Source of the DNA: Desulfosporosinus sp.
GTDB taxonomy: Bacteria > Bacillota > Desulfitobacteriia > Desulfitobacteriales > Desulfitobacteriaceae
DNA: 35,143 nt
Assembly: GCA_031292095.1 (NCBI GenBank)
Contig: JARLHU010000025.1
Location: 1-35,143 of the forward strand
Direction: 5' to 3'
Shown: one piece after another, positions 24,379 to 33,681 of the stretch
How the letters are laid out: the number at the start of each line of letters is the position of its first letter
How positions within the stretch are numbered: position 1 is the stretch's first letter
Notes under the pieces: generated by a model
Told to the model about the DNA's origin: nothing
Database searches by the model: none
The model's input: only the letters and a program-made list of their open reading frames with translations
Made by a program: the position numbers and the translations under genes

Positions 24379-25881
24379 GTGTTGAATTTATTGGGTCTTA
24401 AGAGATATCGTATCAAGACAAATGTCCATAGTTATCTTCAAGGAGATTTATTTATTGCTCATGACGTCAATTCCGGTTCCCTGCATTTACTGGATGAGAG
24501 AACGTTTAATGTCCTAAAAGCTTGCGAAGATTTGCAAGAGCGTGAGGAAAAGATTACTCCGGAGGGGATTAACCGGGTCTTTAGACAAACGGGAAAACCA
24601 GCTCTTGCGGAAGAAGAACTGGCAGAAATCTTTGCAGAAATGGAAGACCTCCGCCAGGAGGGGACGCTTTTTTCGGAGGAGGCAGCTGTAATAATACCAA
24701 ACTACCCAGAGAAACCAATCGTCAAGGCTATTTGTTTACATGTGGCGCATGATTGTAATTTACGTTGTAAATATTGTTTTGCCGGAACAGGGACCTTTGG
24801 TGGTGGCAGAATGTTGATGGATTTGGAGACAGGTAAAAAGGGCATCGACTTTGTTTTGGCTTCATCAGGGCATAGGAGTCACTGCGAAGTTGATTTTTTT
24901 GGAGGAGAACCGCTGCTTAATTTCGGAGTCGTTAAGGCTCTGGTCGAATACGGTAGAAAAACAGCGGCGGCTCTGGATAAAACCATCAAATTCACGCTGA
25001 CTACGAACGTCGTGTTACTTAATGAAGAAATTCAAAATTATCTTGAACAAGAGGAGATCAGTGTGGTCTTGAGCCTGGATGGACGCCCAGAAGTCCATGA
25101 TCGGATGCGGCCCTATGCGGATGGCCGAGGAAGTTATGCAAAAGTCACCCCTCTCATCCAACAGTTTATAACCAAGCGCCCGGAAAGCTCACCCTACGCG
25201 ATAGGGACCTATTACTATGTTCGGGGGACGTATACGCATTTTAATTTGGATTTTGATCGCGATGTTTTGCACATGGCGGATTTAGGGATAAAACAGATTT
25301 CGATGGAACCGGTTGTAGCTGGTCCGGCGGACGCTTATGCCTTTCAAGACGGGGATTTGGAGAAAATCCGAGCAGCGTATGATCGCCTCGGCGAGGAATT
25401 ATTAATACGCCGCGCACAAGATCGAGATTTTAACTTTTTTCATTTCAATGTCGCCCTGGATCAAGGACCCTGTCTGATCAAACGGCTTTCCGGATGCGGA
25501 GCCGGCCACGAGTATGTGGCAATTTCTCCGGAGGGAGATCTCTATCCATGCCATCAGTTTGTGGGGCAGGAAGCTTACAAACTGGGTTCACTTTATGATG
25601 AGCACCCTCATCAACTGAAGGCCGAGGTGGTTAAGGACTTCCGCTCAGCAAATGTCTATGCAAAATCGACTTGCCGGGAGTGTTGGGCACGCTTTGCCTG
25701 TAGCGGGGGATGTCATGCGGCTAATGTAGCCTTTACCCAAAAGCTGACAGAGGTTTATGCTTTGGGGTGTGAGCTTCAGAAAAAACGGTTAGAAGTTGCA
25801 TTTTACGTGAAAATTAAAGAGATTCAACAAAATATAAATCTCTCAGCTGTTGCATCTCCCGTTCCGGAAGTTCGCTGCTAG
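24379..25881 (+). CDS. scfB: SCIFF maturase, radical SAM/SPASM enzyme
   Basis: The protein has 500 residues. The N-terminal 110 residues form a peptide-recognition part of RRE type (IKTNVHSYLQGDLFIAHDVN, LLDERTFNVLKA). CNLRCKYCF (Cys126, 130, 133) binds the radical SAM cluster, and DFFGGEPLL and LTTNVVLL are further core motifs. The C-terminal third is a SPASM domain with CGAGHEY, YPCHQF, CRECWARFACSGGCH for two auxiliary clusters. It forms Cys-to-Thr thioether links in the scfA product. The GTG at 24379 follows AGAGAGCGGA; TTG at the next codon is possible. Confidence 0.97.
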   Translation: MLNLLGLKRYRIKTNVHSYLQGDLFIAHDVNSGSLHLLDERTFNVLKACEDLQEREEKITPEGINRVFRQTGKPALAEEELAEIFAEMEDLRQEGTLFSEEAAVIIPNYPEKPIVKAICLHVAHDCNLRCKYCFAGTGTFGGGRMLMDLETGKKGIDFVLASSGHRSHCEVDFFGGEPLLNFGVVKALVEYGRKTAAALDKTIKFTLTTNVVLLNEEIQNYLEQEEISVVLSLDGRPEVHDRMRPYADGRGSYAKVTPLIQQFITKRPESSPYAIGTYYYVRGTYTHFNLDFDRDVLHMADLGIKQISMEPVVAGPADAYAFQDGDLEKIRAAYDRLGEELLIRRAQDRDFNFFHFNVALDQGPCLIKRLSGCGAGHEYVAISPEGDLYPCHQFVGQEAYKLGSLYDEHPHQLKAEVVKDFRSANVYAKSTCRECWARFACSGGCHAANVAFTQKLTEVYALGCELQKKRLEVAFYVKIKEIQQNINLSAVASPVPEVRC

Positions 25882-25914
25882 CCTCGTGCCTATCTCCGTC
25901 ATAAAGATTAATGA

Positions 25915-25943
25915 TTGGCTGGTTTGTGAAGGTATGTTACAAT
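25915..25943 (+). promoter_or_regulatory. Promoter of the TPR protein gene
   Basis: TTGGCT and TACAAT are exactly 17 bases apart. Confidence 0.65.
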
Positions 25944-25979
25944 AGTTATTGGAATTAAATGGTCAAGGGGGGGAACAGT

Positions 25980-26666
25980 TTGAAGAAACCACAGCACACT
26001 TTTTTTGCTTGGGTTCTTGTTATTCTTATTATCTTTGCGATGGTTGCGTCGGGAGGCGCTATGTTTTTTAGCGGCGGTGGAGTGCCCTCATCTGACTCCA
26101 ACACTACGACGAAGGCCGCCAATCCTGTGGCAGATTACCAAGCCACAAAAGCGCGCATTGAAGCAATGGTTAAGCAAGCCAAGCTAGACCCTGGGAATGT
26201 ACCTCTGCAAACTGCCTTGGGAAATGAATATTATAATGCGGGGGTGGAAGCCGAAACGGTCGCAACGACTGAGACCCAAGATAATTTCAAACATGCTGTT
26301 GAGGCTTACCAGAATGTATTGAAAACAAATAAGGACCCCAATGTTATGGTGGATATGGCAACCTCTGCCTTTAAAAGTGGGGATAATGATTTAGCAGAAA
26401 AAAGTTTCAAAGAGGCTTTAGTCATTAAACCAGATTTTATTAATGCCTTGATCAACTATGGTATTTTCCTTTCTGAAGCAAAACAAGATTGGACAGGGGC
26501 CCTTAATCAGTGGCAAAAGGCCCTGCCTTTGGCTCAGAATAGTTCGGATAAAGCGCAGATCCAAGCGATGATCAGCCAGGCCCAAAGCCAACTCAAGGCC
26601 TCTTCGAGCAATGGGACCTCAAATCCAGCAACCAACGGTATGTCAAATCCTACCTTAAAAAAGTAG
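25980..26666 (+). CDS. Membrane-anchored TPR-repeat protein
   Basis: The protein has 228 residues from the TTG at 25980, which lies just after AAGGGGGG; the ATG at 25959 has no ribosome binding site. A signal anchor covers about 7-27 (FFAWVLVILIIFAMVASGG). The outer part has about three TPR units (NVPLQTALGNEYYNAGVEAE, AVEAYQNVLKTNKDPNVM, LAEKSFKEALVIKPDFINAL, ALNQWQKALPLAQ), a scaffold for protein binding outside the membrane. The tail is Ser/Asn-rich. The partner is unknown. It may share an operon with the two genes that follow. Confidence 0.85.
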   Translation: MKKPQHTFFAWVLVILIIFAMVASGGAMFFSGGGVPSSDSNTTTKAANPVADYQATKARIEAMVKQAKLDPGNVPLQTALGNEYYNAGVEAETVATTETQDNFKHAVEAYQNVLKTNKDPNVMVDMATSAFKSGDNDLAEKSFKEALVIKPDFINALINYGIFLSEAKQDWTGALNQWQKALPLAQNSSDKAQIQAMISQAQSQLKASSSNGTSNPATNGMSNPTLKK

Positions 26667-26701
26667 GGTTACAATGCATCTTGAACCTAAACGCTGGAGA
26701 A

Positions 26702-26729
26702 TAAGGGCACGAGACATCGTGCCCCTACT
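26702..26729. repeat. GC-rich palindromic repeat P1
   Basis: GGGCACGAgacATCGTGCCC-type palindrome, one of five in the right part of the window (others at 28795, 28866, 30785 and 34864). Confidence 0.75.
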
Positions 26730-26747
26730 AGAAGGAGGAAACAACTG

Positions 26748-27557
26748 TTGCATTTTACAACACTAGCGAGCGGAAGTTCCGGAAACGCAATTCTCGTGGG
26801 AGAGGATAACAGGCATCTGCTAGTGGATTGTGGGATTAGTGGGAAGAACTTCTTACATAATCTTTCGCACTTAAACATACCGTACTCAGAAATTGAAGGA
26901 ATTGTGGTTACCCATGAACATGTGGACCATATCCGTGGAGTAGGGGTGCTCGCCCGTAAATTAAAGATACCGATCTATGCCACTACTGGGTTGTGGGAAG
27001 CGATGAACCCTTCCCTGGGCAAGATTGCAGAAAACCAGCGAATTGACGTTCAAGACTCATTTTCCTGTGCAGGGCTGGATGTACTGCTCTACCCGACGTC
27101 TCACGATAGTCGAGAAAGTTATGGATTGAAGGTCTCGCGGCCTAAACGGAAGGACAGGGGGGATCTGGCAGTCGGAATCGCCACAGACAGTGGAAGAATC
27201 ACCGCAGAGATGCATCAGCATTTGAAAGGATGTGATGCCTTTGTCGTTGAAGCAAACTATGATGATGAGCGGTTATGGAAGGGCTCTTACCCGTGGTATC
27301 TGAAAAAAAGGATCAGCGGACACTACGGGCATCTGGAAAATAAGCAATTGGCGGAGGGGCTCTCGGAATGGATTACAGGAAATACCCAACGGGTTGTGTT
27401 AGCTCATCTGAGTGAAGAAAACAATACTCCGGAAATCGCGTTGTCTACGGTTCTGCGTATTCTGAAAGAGTTGAATATATCTAAAAAGTGTCCAGATGTG
27501 CAGGTACAGGTTGCTCCGCGGCATACACCGCATGAACTGATTATTTTAAGGGAATAA
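26748..27557 (+). CDS. MBL-fold metallo-hydrolase of the WalJ/YycJ type
   Basis: The protein has 269 residues with a TTG start behind GGAGG. It starts LASGSSGNAILVGEDNRHLL and carries the metal site HEHVDH (56-61), then TSHDSRESYGL, TDSGR, a VEANYDDERL stretch and HLSEEN. These mark the YycJ/WalJ group of beta-lactamase-fold phosphodiesterases or exonucleases that sit next to htrA at walRK loci in Bacillus. Here the walRK genes are absent, but the yycJ-htrA pair is kept. An exonuclease-type role is known for the Bacillus protein and inferred here. Confidence 0.92.
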   Translation: MHFTTLASGSSGNAILVGEDNRHLLVDCGISGKNFLHNLSHLNIPYSEIEGIVVTHEHVDHIRGVGVLARKLKIPIYATTGLWEAMNPSLGKIAENQRIDVQDSFSCAGLDVLLYPTSHDSRESYGLKVSRPKRKDRGDLAVGIATDSGRITAEMHQHLKGCDAFVVEANYDDERLWKGSYPWYLKKRISGHYGHLENKQLAEGLSEWITGNTQRVVLAHLSEENNTPEIALSTVLRILKELNISKKCPDVQVQVAPRHTPHELIILRE

Positions 27558-27577
27558 TAGATAGCGGAGGGTTGATT

Positions 27578-28729
27578 ATGAGCTATTATAACGATAAAAA
27601 TAATTATTCAGGCAGAAGACCCGGATTTTTTTCGACGATTGCGGTTGCTTTGATTAGTGCCTTACTGGGCGGGGTCATGGCAGTGGCGCTGATTCCTTCG
27701 ATTTACGGAAATAAACAATCAGCATCCACAAGTCAAGTAATCTTAAATAGTGGGACAACAACTCCTATCGTCAAAACAGATGGGGTCACTAATTTCCCGG
27801 TCGCTCAGATCGCAAAGGCTACCGGGCCAGCAGTTGTCGGGATTGCTAATTTTCAATCAAGTGGGAGTATATTCGGTGGAGGAGGACTGGCGGAAGCAGG
27901 AAGTGGCTCTGGTTTCATTATTGATGCGAAACTTGGCTACATAGTGACGAACAATCATGTGGTTGCAGGAGCAGAAAAGCTCGTCGTGAGTCTAGCCGAT
28001 GGCCGAAATATTAATGCCAAATTGGTGGGGGCTGACGACCGTACAGACTTAGCGGTGGTTCAAATTGCCGATGCAAAAAACTTAATAGCTACTCAATTGG
28101 GGGATTCGACGATACTCCAAGTTGGTGAACCTGTGGTGGCGATCGGCAATCCTGGCGGTCAAGAATTTGCTCGCTCCGTGACCACAGGCGTTGTTTCGGC
28201 AACTAACCGGATCTTAGATATCCCTGGGGAGGCCAGTTTTAATCTCATCCAGACCGATGCCGCCATTAACCCAGGCAATAGCGGTGGGCCGCTGGTAAAT
28301 TACCAGGGACAAGTTATCGGAATTAATTCTGCTAAGAATCAGGAAGCAGGATTTGAGGGTATGGGTTTCGCCATCCCAATTTCAGATGCGTTACCAACTA
28401 TTAAACAACTAATCGAAAAAGGGTATGCAAGTCATCCGGGGCTTAATGTTCAAATAGATCCCCGGTATACGGCTGAGTATGCCAGTCAGCGAGGATGGCC
28501 AGCCGGGGCATATGTTTCCAAGGTCACGCTCGGAGGTCCGGCTGAACGCGCCGGAATTATTGCGGGTGATGTTTTGACGAAGATTAATAGCACGGCAATC
28601 AAGAGTTCACTGGAGCTAACCCATGAGTTGTTTAAATATAACCCGGGTGACAAGGTTACCGTTACGATTTTCCGCAATAACAAGACACAGGACGTTTCCT
28701 TAACACTTGCGGAAATCAAGCCACAGTAA
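27578..28729 (+). CDS. htrA: HtrA-type serine protease with PDZ domain
   Basis: The protein has 383 residues from the ATG at 27578, after GCGGAGGG. A signal anchor covers about 17-40 (FFSTIAVALISALLGGVMAV). The trypsin-like domain has His127 (TNNHVV), Asp157 (DRTDLAVV) and Ser235 (NPGNSGGPL), and one PDZ domain follows (AYVSKVTLGGPAERAGIIAGD). It degrades or refolds damaged proteins outside the membrane. It starts 20 bases after the hydrolase stop, so the two are co-transcribed. Length and layout match the HtrA/YkdA/YycK proteins of Firmicutes. Confidence 0.95.
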   Translation: MSYYNDKNNYSGRRPGFFSTIAVALISALLGGVMAVALIPSIYGNKQSASTSQVILNSGTTTPIVKTDGVTNFPVAQIAKATGPAVVGIANFQSSGSIFGGGGLAEAGSGSGFIIDAKLGYIVTNNHVVAGAEKLVVSLADGRNINAKLVGADDRTDLAVVQIADAKNLIATQLGDSTILQVGEPVVAIGNPGGQEFARSVTTGVVSATNRILDIPGEASFNLIQTDAAINPGNSGGPLVNYQGQVIGINSAKNQEAGFEGMGFAIPISDALPTIKQLIEKGYASHPGLNVQIDPRYTAEYASQRGWPAGAYVSKVTLGGPAERAGIIAGDVLTKINSTAIKSSLELTHELFKYNPGDKVTVTIFRNNKTQDVSLTLAEIKPQ

Positions 28730-28761
28730 GCGAACCGGGTACGAACAGGCGTTCAAGATGT

Positions 28762-28789
28762 AAAAGGGAGGCGCGATGCCTCCCTTTTT
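28762..28789 (+). terminator. Terminator of the yycJ-htrA unit
   Basis: AAAGGGAGGC and its inverse flank a five-base loop, followed by T5. Confidence 0.88.
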
Positions 28790-28794
28790 GTACC

Positions 28795-28820
28795 AGTAGG
28801 GGAACGATGCATCGTGCCCA
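28795..28820. repeat. GC-rich palindromic repeat P2
   Basis: A GTAGGGGAACGATGCATCGT core, the same family as P1. Confidence 0.7.
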
Positions 28821-28865
28821 TCTCCGTAGTGTCCTCTGTTGAATTAATTGTGTCTGTTCCGCCAC

Positions 28866-28889
28866 GAGGGAACGATGCATCGTTCCCAT
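28866..28889. repeat. GC-rich palindromic repeat P3
   Basis: GGGAACGATGCATCGTTCCC is a perfect palindrome of 20 bases centred on TGCA. Confidence 0.75.
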
Positions 28890-28906
28890 ACTTTAAACCG
28901 GAAAAG

Positions 28907-28935
28907 TTGAACTCTCTTCGAGTATACAGTATTAT
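28907..28935 (+). promoter_or_regulatory. Promoter of the glutaminyl-tRNA synthetase gene
   Basis: TTGAAC and TATTAT are 17 bases apart, about 60 bases before the start codon. Confidence 0.6.
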
Positions 28936-28996
28936 TTAGGACAAGAGTAAAGATTAACAGAAGCAGGAACATAATTAGGGAGAAGGGTTGATTGCG

Positions 28997-30655
28997 ATGG
29001 AAAACAAGTCCACCTCGAATTTTCTTAAGAACATTGTGCATGAGGATCTAAAATCAGGTAAGGTCGATCACATTATCACACGGTTCCCACCGGAGCCCAA
29101 CGGCTATTTACATATAGGACATGCCAAATCGATCATTCTGAACTTTGAATTGGCGGACGAATTTAACGGTAAGACCCATTTGCGCTTTGATGACACAAAT
29201 CCGGTCAAAGAAGACACGGAATATGTGGAATCCATCAAGGAAGATGTGCTGTGGTTAGGGTATGAATGGGATGGTTTATTTTTTGCTTCAGATTACTTTG
29301 AGGAAATGTACAATCGGGCAGTGTTACTGATTAAAAAGGGTAAAGCGTATGCCTGTGATTCCACGGCAGAGGAAATACGAAAGATGCGCGGATCTTTAAC
29401 GGAAGCAGGGCAATTAAGCCCTTATCGTGATCGGTCGGTTGAAGAAAACTTGGAGTTGTTTGAGCGCATGCGTAAAGGGGAATTCGAAGACGGACAAAAG
29501 GTCTTGCGCGCTAAAATAGATATGGCTTCACCAAACATTAATATGCGGGACCCTGTCCTTTATAGGATTGCTCATGCCACCCATCATAATACAGGCGACA
29601 AGTGGTGTATCTACCCTATGTATGATTTTGCCCATCCGTTGGAAGATGCGATAGAAGGAGTCACACACTCGATTTGCACACTGGAATTTGAGGATCATCG
29701 CCCCTTGTATGATTGGGTCATTCGAGAATGTGAGATGGAGAAGGTTCCTCACCAATATGAATTTGCTCGTTTAAATATTACGAATACGGTCATGAGTAAG
29801 CGGAAGCTTAAGCAACTGGTTGATGAGCACGTAGTGGATGGTTGGGATGACCCGCGGATGCCTACCATTTCCGGACTTCGCCGTAGAGGGTATACGGCAG
29901 AGGCCATGCGTAACTTCGCGCGGGAAATCGGTGTAGCCAAAGCGGATAGTGTTGTAGACAATAAAATGCTTGAGCATTTTATTCGCGAAGACTTAAAGCT
30001 TAAGGCGCCGAGAACTATGACTGTGCTCGAGCCACTTAAGGTGGTTATCACGAATTATCCAGTGGATCAGGTAGAGATGTTGGAAGCCGAAGTTAACTCG
30101 GAAAATCCGGAGATGGGCACCAGGCAAATTCCTTTTTCTCGCGAAATTTATATTGAACAAGAAGACTTTACAGAAAATCCCCCCGCCAAATATCATAGAC
30201 TGTTTCCAGGCAATGAAGTTCGTCTGAAAAACGCGTATTTCATCAAATGTAATGCTGTGGTCAAAGATACGGATGGAAAAGTCATAGAACTACAATGTAC
30301 TTATGATCCGGAGACCAAGAGTGGGTCAGGTTTCACTGGGAGAAAAGTCAAAGGAACAATCCACTGGGTGGAAGCCTCACAAGCTGTACCTGCTGAGTTC
30401 AGGTTATATGAACCTTTGATTTTGGACGAAGATTTGACGAGTGAAGCGTCTTTTCTGGAACACATTAACCCCAAATCTCTGGAGGTCGTCCATGGATTTG
30501 TGGAGCCAAACATTAAAGACTCAAAGCCGCAAGACAAATTCCAATTTTTTAGACACGGCTATTTTAATGTTGATCCTTTAAATTCATCGTCAGGGCATTT
30601 GGTCTTTAACAGGATCGTGTCTTTGAAGAGTTCTTTTGAATTACCAAAGCTATAA
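28997..30655 (+). CDS. glnS: Glutaminyl-tRNA synthetase
   Basis: The protein has 552 residues from the ATG at 28997, with AGAAGGG ten bases upstream; a TTG at 28988 is too close to that box. It has [16 protein letters not shown] with the HIGH motif at 39-42, [10 protein letters not shown], and the second class I motif as VMSKRKL. The C-terminal anticodon-binding barrels are complete ([29 protein letters not shown]). Length equals that of proteobacterial GlnRS. It charges tRNA-Gln with Gln directly; most Firmicutes instead use GluRS plus GatCAB, so this gene was probably gained by transfer in the lineage. Confidence 0.96.
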   Translation: MENKSTSNFLKNIVHEDLKSGKVDHIITRFPPEPNGYLHIGHAKSIILNFELADEFNGKTHLRFDDTNPVKEDTEYVESIKEDVLWLGYEWDGLFFASDYFEEMYNRAVLLIKKGKAYACDSTAEEIRKMRGSLTEAGQLSPYRDRSVEENLELFERMRKGEFEDGQKVLRAKIDMASPNINMRDPVLYRIAHATHHNTGDKWCIYPMYDFAHPLEDAIEGVTHSICTLEFEDHRPLYDWVIRECEMEKVPHQYEFARLNITNTVMSKRKLKQLVDEHVVDGWDDPRMPTISGLRRRGYTAEAMRNFAREIGVAKADSVVDNKMLEHFIREDLKLKAPRTMTVLEPLKVVITNYPVDQVEMLEAEVNSENPEMGTRQIPFSREIYIEQEDFTENPPAKYHRLFPGNEVRLKNAYFIKCNAVVKDTDGKVIELQCTYDPETKSGSGFTGRKVKGTIHWVEASQAVPAEFRLYEPLILDEDLTSEASFLEHINPKSLEVVHGFVEPNIKDSKPQDKFQFFRHGYFNVDPLNSSSGHLVFNRIVSLKSSFELPKL

Positions 30656-30687
30656 TTTACTTTCTGTCTCTACTTGTATATACAAAA

Positions 30688-30723
30688 GAAAAAAGATCGA
30701 CCGCTACCGGTGGATCTTTTTTC
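30688..30723 (+). terminator. Terminator of glnS
   Basis: AAAAAAGATC and GATCTTTTTT enclose an inner ACCG/CGGT stem. Confidence 0.88.
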
Positions 30724-30784
30724 TGTAATCTAGGAAATACTGCACAGAACGAATTAGTTATTGGTGGGCATTCGGTAAGGTACA

Positions 30785-30812
30785 GTAGGGGCACGATGCA
30801 TCGGCCCCCTAC
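30785..30812. repeat. GC-rich palindromic repeat P4
   Basis: GTAGGGGCACGATGCATCGG with its inverse end; same family as P1. Confidence 0.75.
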
Positions 30813-30814
30813 CC

Positions 30815-30858
30815 TAAAAGCGTAGAGGCCGGGATATAGTCCCGGCTTCTACGCTTTA
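30815..30858 (-). terminator. Terminator of ilvD
   Basis: AAAGCGTAGA-GCCGGGA pairs with its inverse with one mismatch, and T-rich sequence follows on the minus strand. It lies just after the ilvD stop. Confidence 0.8.
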
Positions 30859-30862
30859 TTAC

Positions 30863-32515
30863 TTAAATTAAAACGGCACCCTTACTGGCAGAAGTAACTA
30901 ATTTGGCATACCTTGCCAGATAACCTGAGGTGACCTTGGGTTCGGGCCTCACCCAAGCCTGGTGGCGTTTTTCAAATTCCTCCTCAGAGATAAGGAGTTC
31001 AAGGGTACGTTTAGGGATATCTATCGAGATGAGGTCACCGTTTTCGACGAGGGCGATCGGACCGCCTTCCATGGCTTCCGGAGAGACATGGCCGATGCAC
31101 GCTCCACGCGTGGCTCCGCTGAAACGACCGTCAGTGAGTAACGCCACACGTAGGCCCATGCCGGTGATAATGGCAGTAGGATTAAGCATTTCTTTCATAC
31201 CTGGGCCGCCTTTAGGGCCTTCATAGCGGATAACGACGACTTCTCCGTCATGAACCTGTTTATTTAAGAGGGCTTCAAGCACCTCATCTTCAGAATTGAA
31301 AACGTGAGCGGGGCCTTCAAACACGAGCATGTCCTCTTGAACGGCGCTTGCTTTAACGATGGCCTTGTCCGGCGCTAGGTTTCCGGAAAGCACAGCGATG
31401 CCTCCGGTTTTGCGATAAGGGTTTTCAACTGAATGAATGACATCTGGGCTAGTCGTCTGAGCGTCTACCAAACGTTCCGTGAGAGGTCCGGTAACGGTTA
31501 ATGCATCAGTATGAAGGACTCCGGCTTTGTTAAGTTCATACATAACGGAGTTGATACCACCAGCTTCATTGAGGTCTTGAAGGTGATGTGTTCCTGCAGG
31601 GCTTAATTTAGCGATATATGGTGTTCTAGCACTGATGGAATCGAAGAGTGAGAGGGGTAACTCTAGGCCAGCAGCATAAGCGATCGCTGTAAGATGTAAA
31701 ACCGTGTTTGAGGACCCTCCGATCCCCATATCAACGGCAATGGCATTTTCAAAGGCCTTTTGCGTGAGGATGTCCCGTGGCTTGAGATCCTTTTTCACGA
31801 GATCAACGATTAAAGTGCCAGACCGTTTAGCCAGCATTTTTCGAGCGCCAGAGTTGGCTGCGGGAATGGTGCCATTTCCAGGGAGCGCCATACCGAGGGC
31901 TTCAGTCAAACAATTCATGGAATTTGCCGTAAATAGACCGGCACAGGAGCCGTAGCCCGGGCAAGCAGATTGCTCCATCTGGTCAAGCTCCTTGGCACTG
32001 ATTTTTCCGCTTTCATATAAACCAGCTGCCTCAAATATCTGACTGACACTGATGTTTTTCCCCTGATAGCGCCCGGCCAACATCGGCCCGCCACTAACCA
32101 CTATACAGGGAATGTTGAGGCGAGCGGCGGCCATGAGCATACCGGGAACAATCTTATCACAGTTGGGAATTAAGACCAATCCGTCCAGAGCATGCGCTTC
32201 CGCGAGCGCTTCAATTGAATCGGCGATCAACTCACGACTAGGCAGAGAAAAGTTCATACCTTTATGACCCATGGCAATACCATCACAAATCCCGATGGCA
32301 GGGACTTCAATAGGGGTTCCTCCTCCAGAAGATACTCCTAATTTCGCTGCTTGGGCCAAATCCTTAAGATGCCCGTGACCAGGGATGATTTCATTAAAAG
32401 CGTTAACAATCCCGATGAGGGGTTTCTCCAGATCTTCAGGGGTAAAGCCCATGGCATAAAAGAGGGAACGATGAGCTGCTTTTGTTGAACCCTTCTTAAC
32501 AATATCACTGCGCAA
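30863..32515 (-). CDS. ilvD: Dihydroxy-acid dehydratase
   Basis: The protein has 550 residues with a TTG start eight bases after AAAGGGGAG. It carries [26 protein letters not shown] (Cys119) and [17 protein letters not shown] (Cys191), the iron-sulfur ligands and signatures of the IlvD/Edd family, and the C-terminal [12 protein letters not shown] and [12 protein letters not shown] blocks. It removes water from 2,3-dihydroxy acids in the valine, leucine and isoleucine pathway. It stands alone here; no other ilv or leu gene is in view, and I found no T-box in its leader. Confidence 0.97.
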   Translation of the reverse strand: MRSDIVKKGSTKAAHRSLFYAMGFTPEDLEKPLIGIVNAFNEIIPGHGHLKDLAQAAKLGVSSGGGTPIEVPAIGICDGIAMGHKGMNFSLPSRELIADSIEALAEAHALDGLVLIPNCDKIVPGMLMAAARLNIPCIVVSGGPMLAGRYQGKNISVSQIFEAAGLYESGKISAKELDQMEQSACPGYGSCAGLFTANSMNCLTEALGMALPGNGTIPAANSGARKMLAKRSGTLIVDLVKKDLKPRDILTQKAFENAIAVDMGIGGSSNTVLHLTAIAYAAGLELPLSLFDSISARTPYIAKLSPAGTHHLQDLNEAGGINSVMYELNKAGVLHTDALTVTGPLTERLVDAQTTSPDVIHSVENPYRKTGGIAVLSGNLAPDKAIVKASAVQEDMLVFEGPAHVFNSEDEVLEALLNKQVHDGEVVVIRYEGPKGGPGMKEMLNPTAIITGMGLRVALLTDGRFSGATRGACIGHVSPEAMEGGPIALVENGDLISIDIPKRTLELLISEEEFEKRHQAWVRPEPKVTSGYLARYAKLVTSASKGAVLI

Positions 32516-32893
32516 AATGATTTCTCCCCTTTATTCGGCGCTCTAAAACATTGAGAGAGGATATTATCTTTACTTTATACTATCAGAAAGTTTAAACTTA
32601 CGTTATATACTTTCTAAGCATAAGTGCAACTAAGTCTGCCGCCTCGCCGGAGGCTTGGCGCCAGCCAAGTTTACTTTATCCGTCTCTTTTCTATCGAAGA
32701 TAATAAGCGTCGTGTTTTATGATAATTATAGTACATAGAGGTGGACTGTCAAGCCGCTTCGTTCTTTAGAGATGCGCTAAAGCAGACAAAGAATGGACAG
32801 GGGCAACGCAGAGAAAATGTAGATAAGGAGCAGAGAGCGAGCAGTGATCAAACAAGGGGGATGGTTCTTCTGCCTATTATGAATGTGCCTAAG
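32516..32893. other. Intergenic stretch with hairpins and repeat remains
   Basis: No gene is seen. It holds the ilvD leader, a GCCTC/GAGGC hairpin next to the TGGCGCCAGCCAAGTTT repeat (32656-32678, copy 2), and at 32881-32892 GAATGTGCCTAA, identical to the right end of the R repeat. Confidence 0.5.
32656..32678 (+). repeat. Short intergenic repeat, copy 2
   Basis: Matches 16316-16338 at 22 of 23 bases. CTTGGC and GCCAAG make a small hairpin here. Confidence 0.6.
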
Positions 32894-33373
32894 CTAAAGT
32901 TTCGTAGATATCACCCCTAATTGCGCCTTGGTCACTGAAATCAAATCAATGGGGTTTAGGAAGAGCTGAAGCCCCCGTAACCCAGCGCTTAGGGCAATCT
33001 TTGCATGGTTTTTAATGTCTGAGTCTATAAAGACAGGATAGTTCTTCTTCAGACCGATGGGTGAAACCCCACCTCGTATATAACCCGTTAGAGGTTGGAC
33101 CTCTTTTAGGGAGATAAGCTCGACTTTCTTATTTCCGCTTAGGGCAGCTAAACCTTTGAGATTGAGCTCGAAATTACCCTGAATACAAGCAACGATTACT
33201 CCGGTTTTGTCGCCGCGAGCAACCAAGGTTTTATAAACCTGTTCGATAGGTAGGCCCACCTTTTGAGCGACGGCAACCGCGGATAAATCGGTTTCATCAA
33301 CAATATATTCTATTAAGTCGTAAGAAATCTTGGCCTGATCAAGAATTCGAGCTGCATTTGTTTTATGTGACAT
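32894..33373 (-). CDS. ybaK: YbaK/EbsC-type aminoacyl-tRNA deacylase
   Basis: The protein has 159 residues, close to the family length. It has VYKTLVARGD with the conserved Lys, VACIQGNFELNLKGLAALSG, and the GYIRGGVSPIGLKK block typical of Cys-tRNA(Pro) deacylases. It frees mischarged Cys from tRNA-Pro as an editing factor in the cytosol. The ATG follows AAAAGGGGGAT. It is a single gene with its stop next to a remnant of the R repeat. Confidence 0.93.
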   Translation of the reverse strand: MSHKTNAARILDQAKISYDLIEYIVDETDLSAVAVAQKVGLPIEQVYKTLVARGDKTGVIVACIQGNFELNLKGLAALSGNKKVELISLKEVQPLTGYIRGGVSPIGLKKNYPVFIDSDIKNHAKIALSAGLRGLQLFLNPIDLISVTKAQLGVISTKL

Positions 33374-33471
33374 GTTCTTATCCCCCTTTTATCACTTCCA
33401 AAACACCCGTTTCTATAAGTTGGTGTTCCGAGTTCAATGATTATTGCCTTTCTTTTTAACAGTGATATCCC

Positions 33472-33477
33472 TATAAT
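33472..33477 (+). promoter_or_regulatory. -10 box upstream of repeat R3
   Basis: TATAAT lies seven bases before R3, as the scfA -10 lies just before R1. No good -35 is seen at 16-18 bases. Confidence 0.4.
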
Positions 33478-33483
33478 ATAAGT

Positions 33484-33599
33484 TAAGGTAGTTATGAAAG
33501 AAAATAACGAGTCAAAGATGCCATGGATATTTTGGGTCAGACGCAGTATGGTGCAAAATAGACTGCATACTGACTTGTTATTTTCTTGAATGTGCCTAA
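33484..33599 (+). repeat. Leader repeat R3, upstream of the glycosyltransferase gene
   Basis: A 116-base copy: arms 33498-33514 and 33571-33587 pair with one G-T, and an inner CAGTATG/CATACTG stem lies at 33544-33550 and 33566-33572. It ends 82 bases before the glycosyltransferase start and has the same orientation to its gene as R1 and R2. Confidence 0.88.
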
Positions 33600-33681
33600 C
33601 CTCGATAGAAAGATTGGAAGGGTCCGTTTGACTAAAGGATAGTCAAACAAGGTTGTTGTTGAGGAGAGGGACGCCTAGTCT

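Noticed and set aside
32516-32760. Possible T-box or leader peptide in front of ilvD
   Set aside because: I could not find the T-box core sequence or a run of branched-chain codons; only short hairpins and a repeat are seen.
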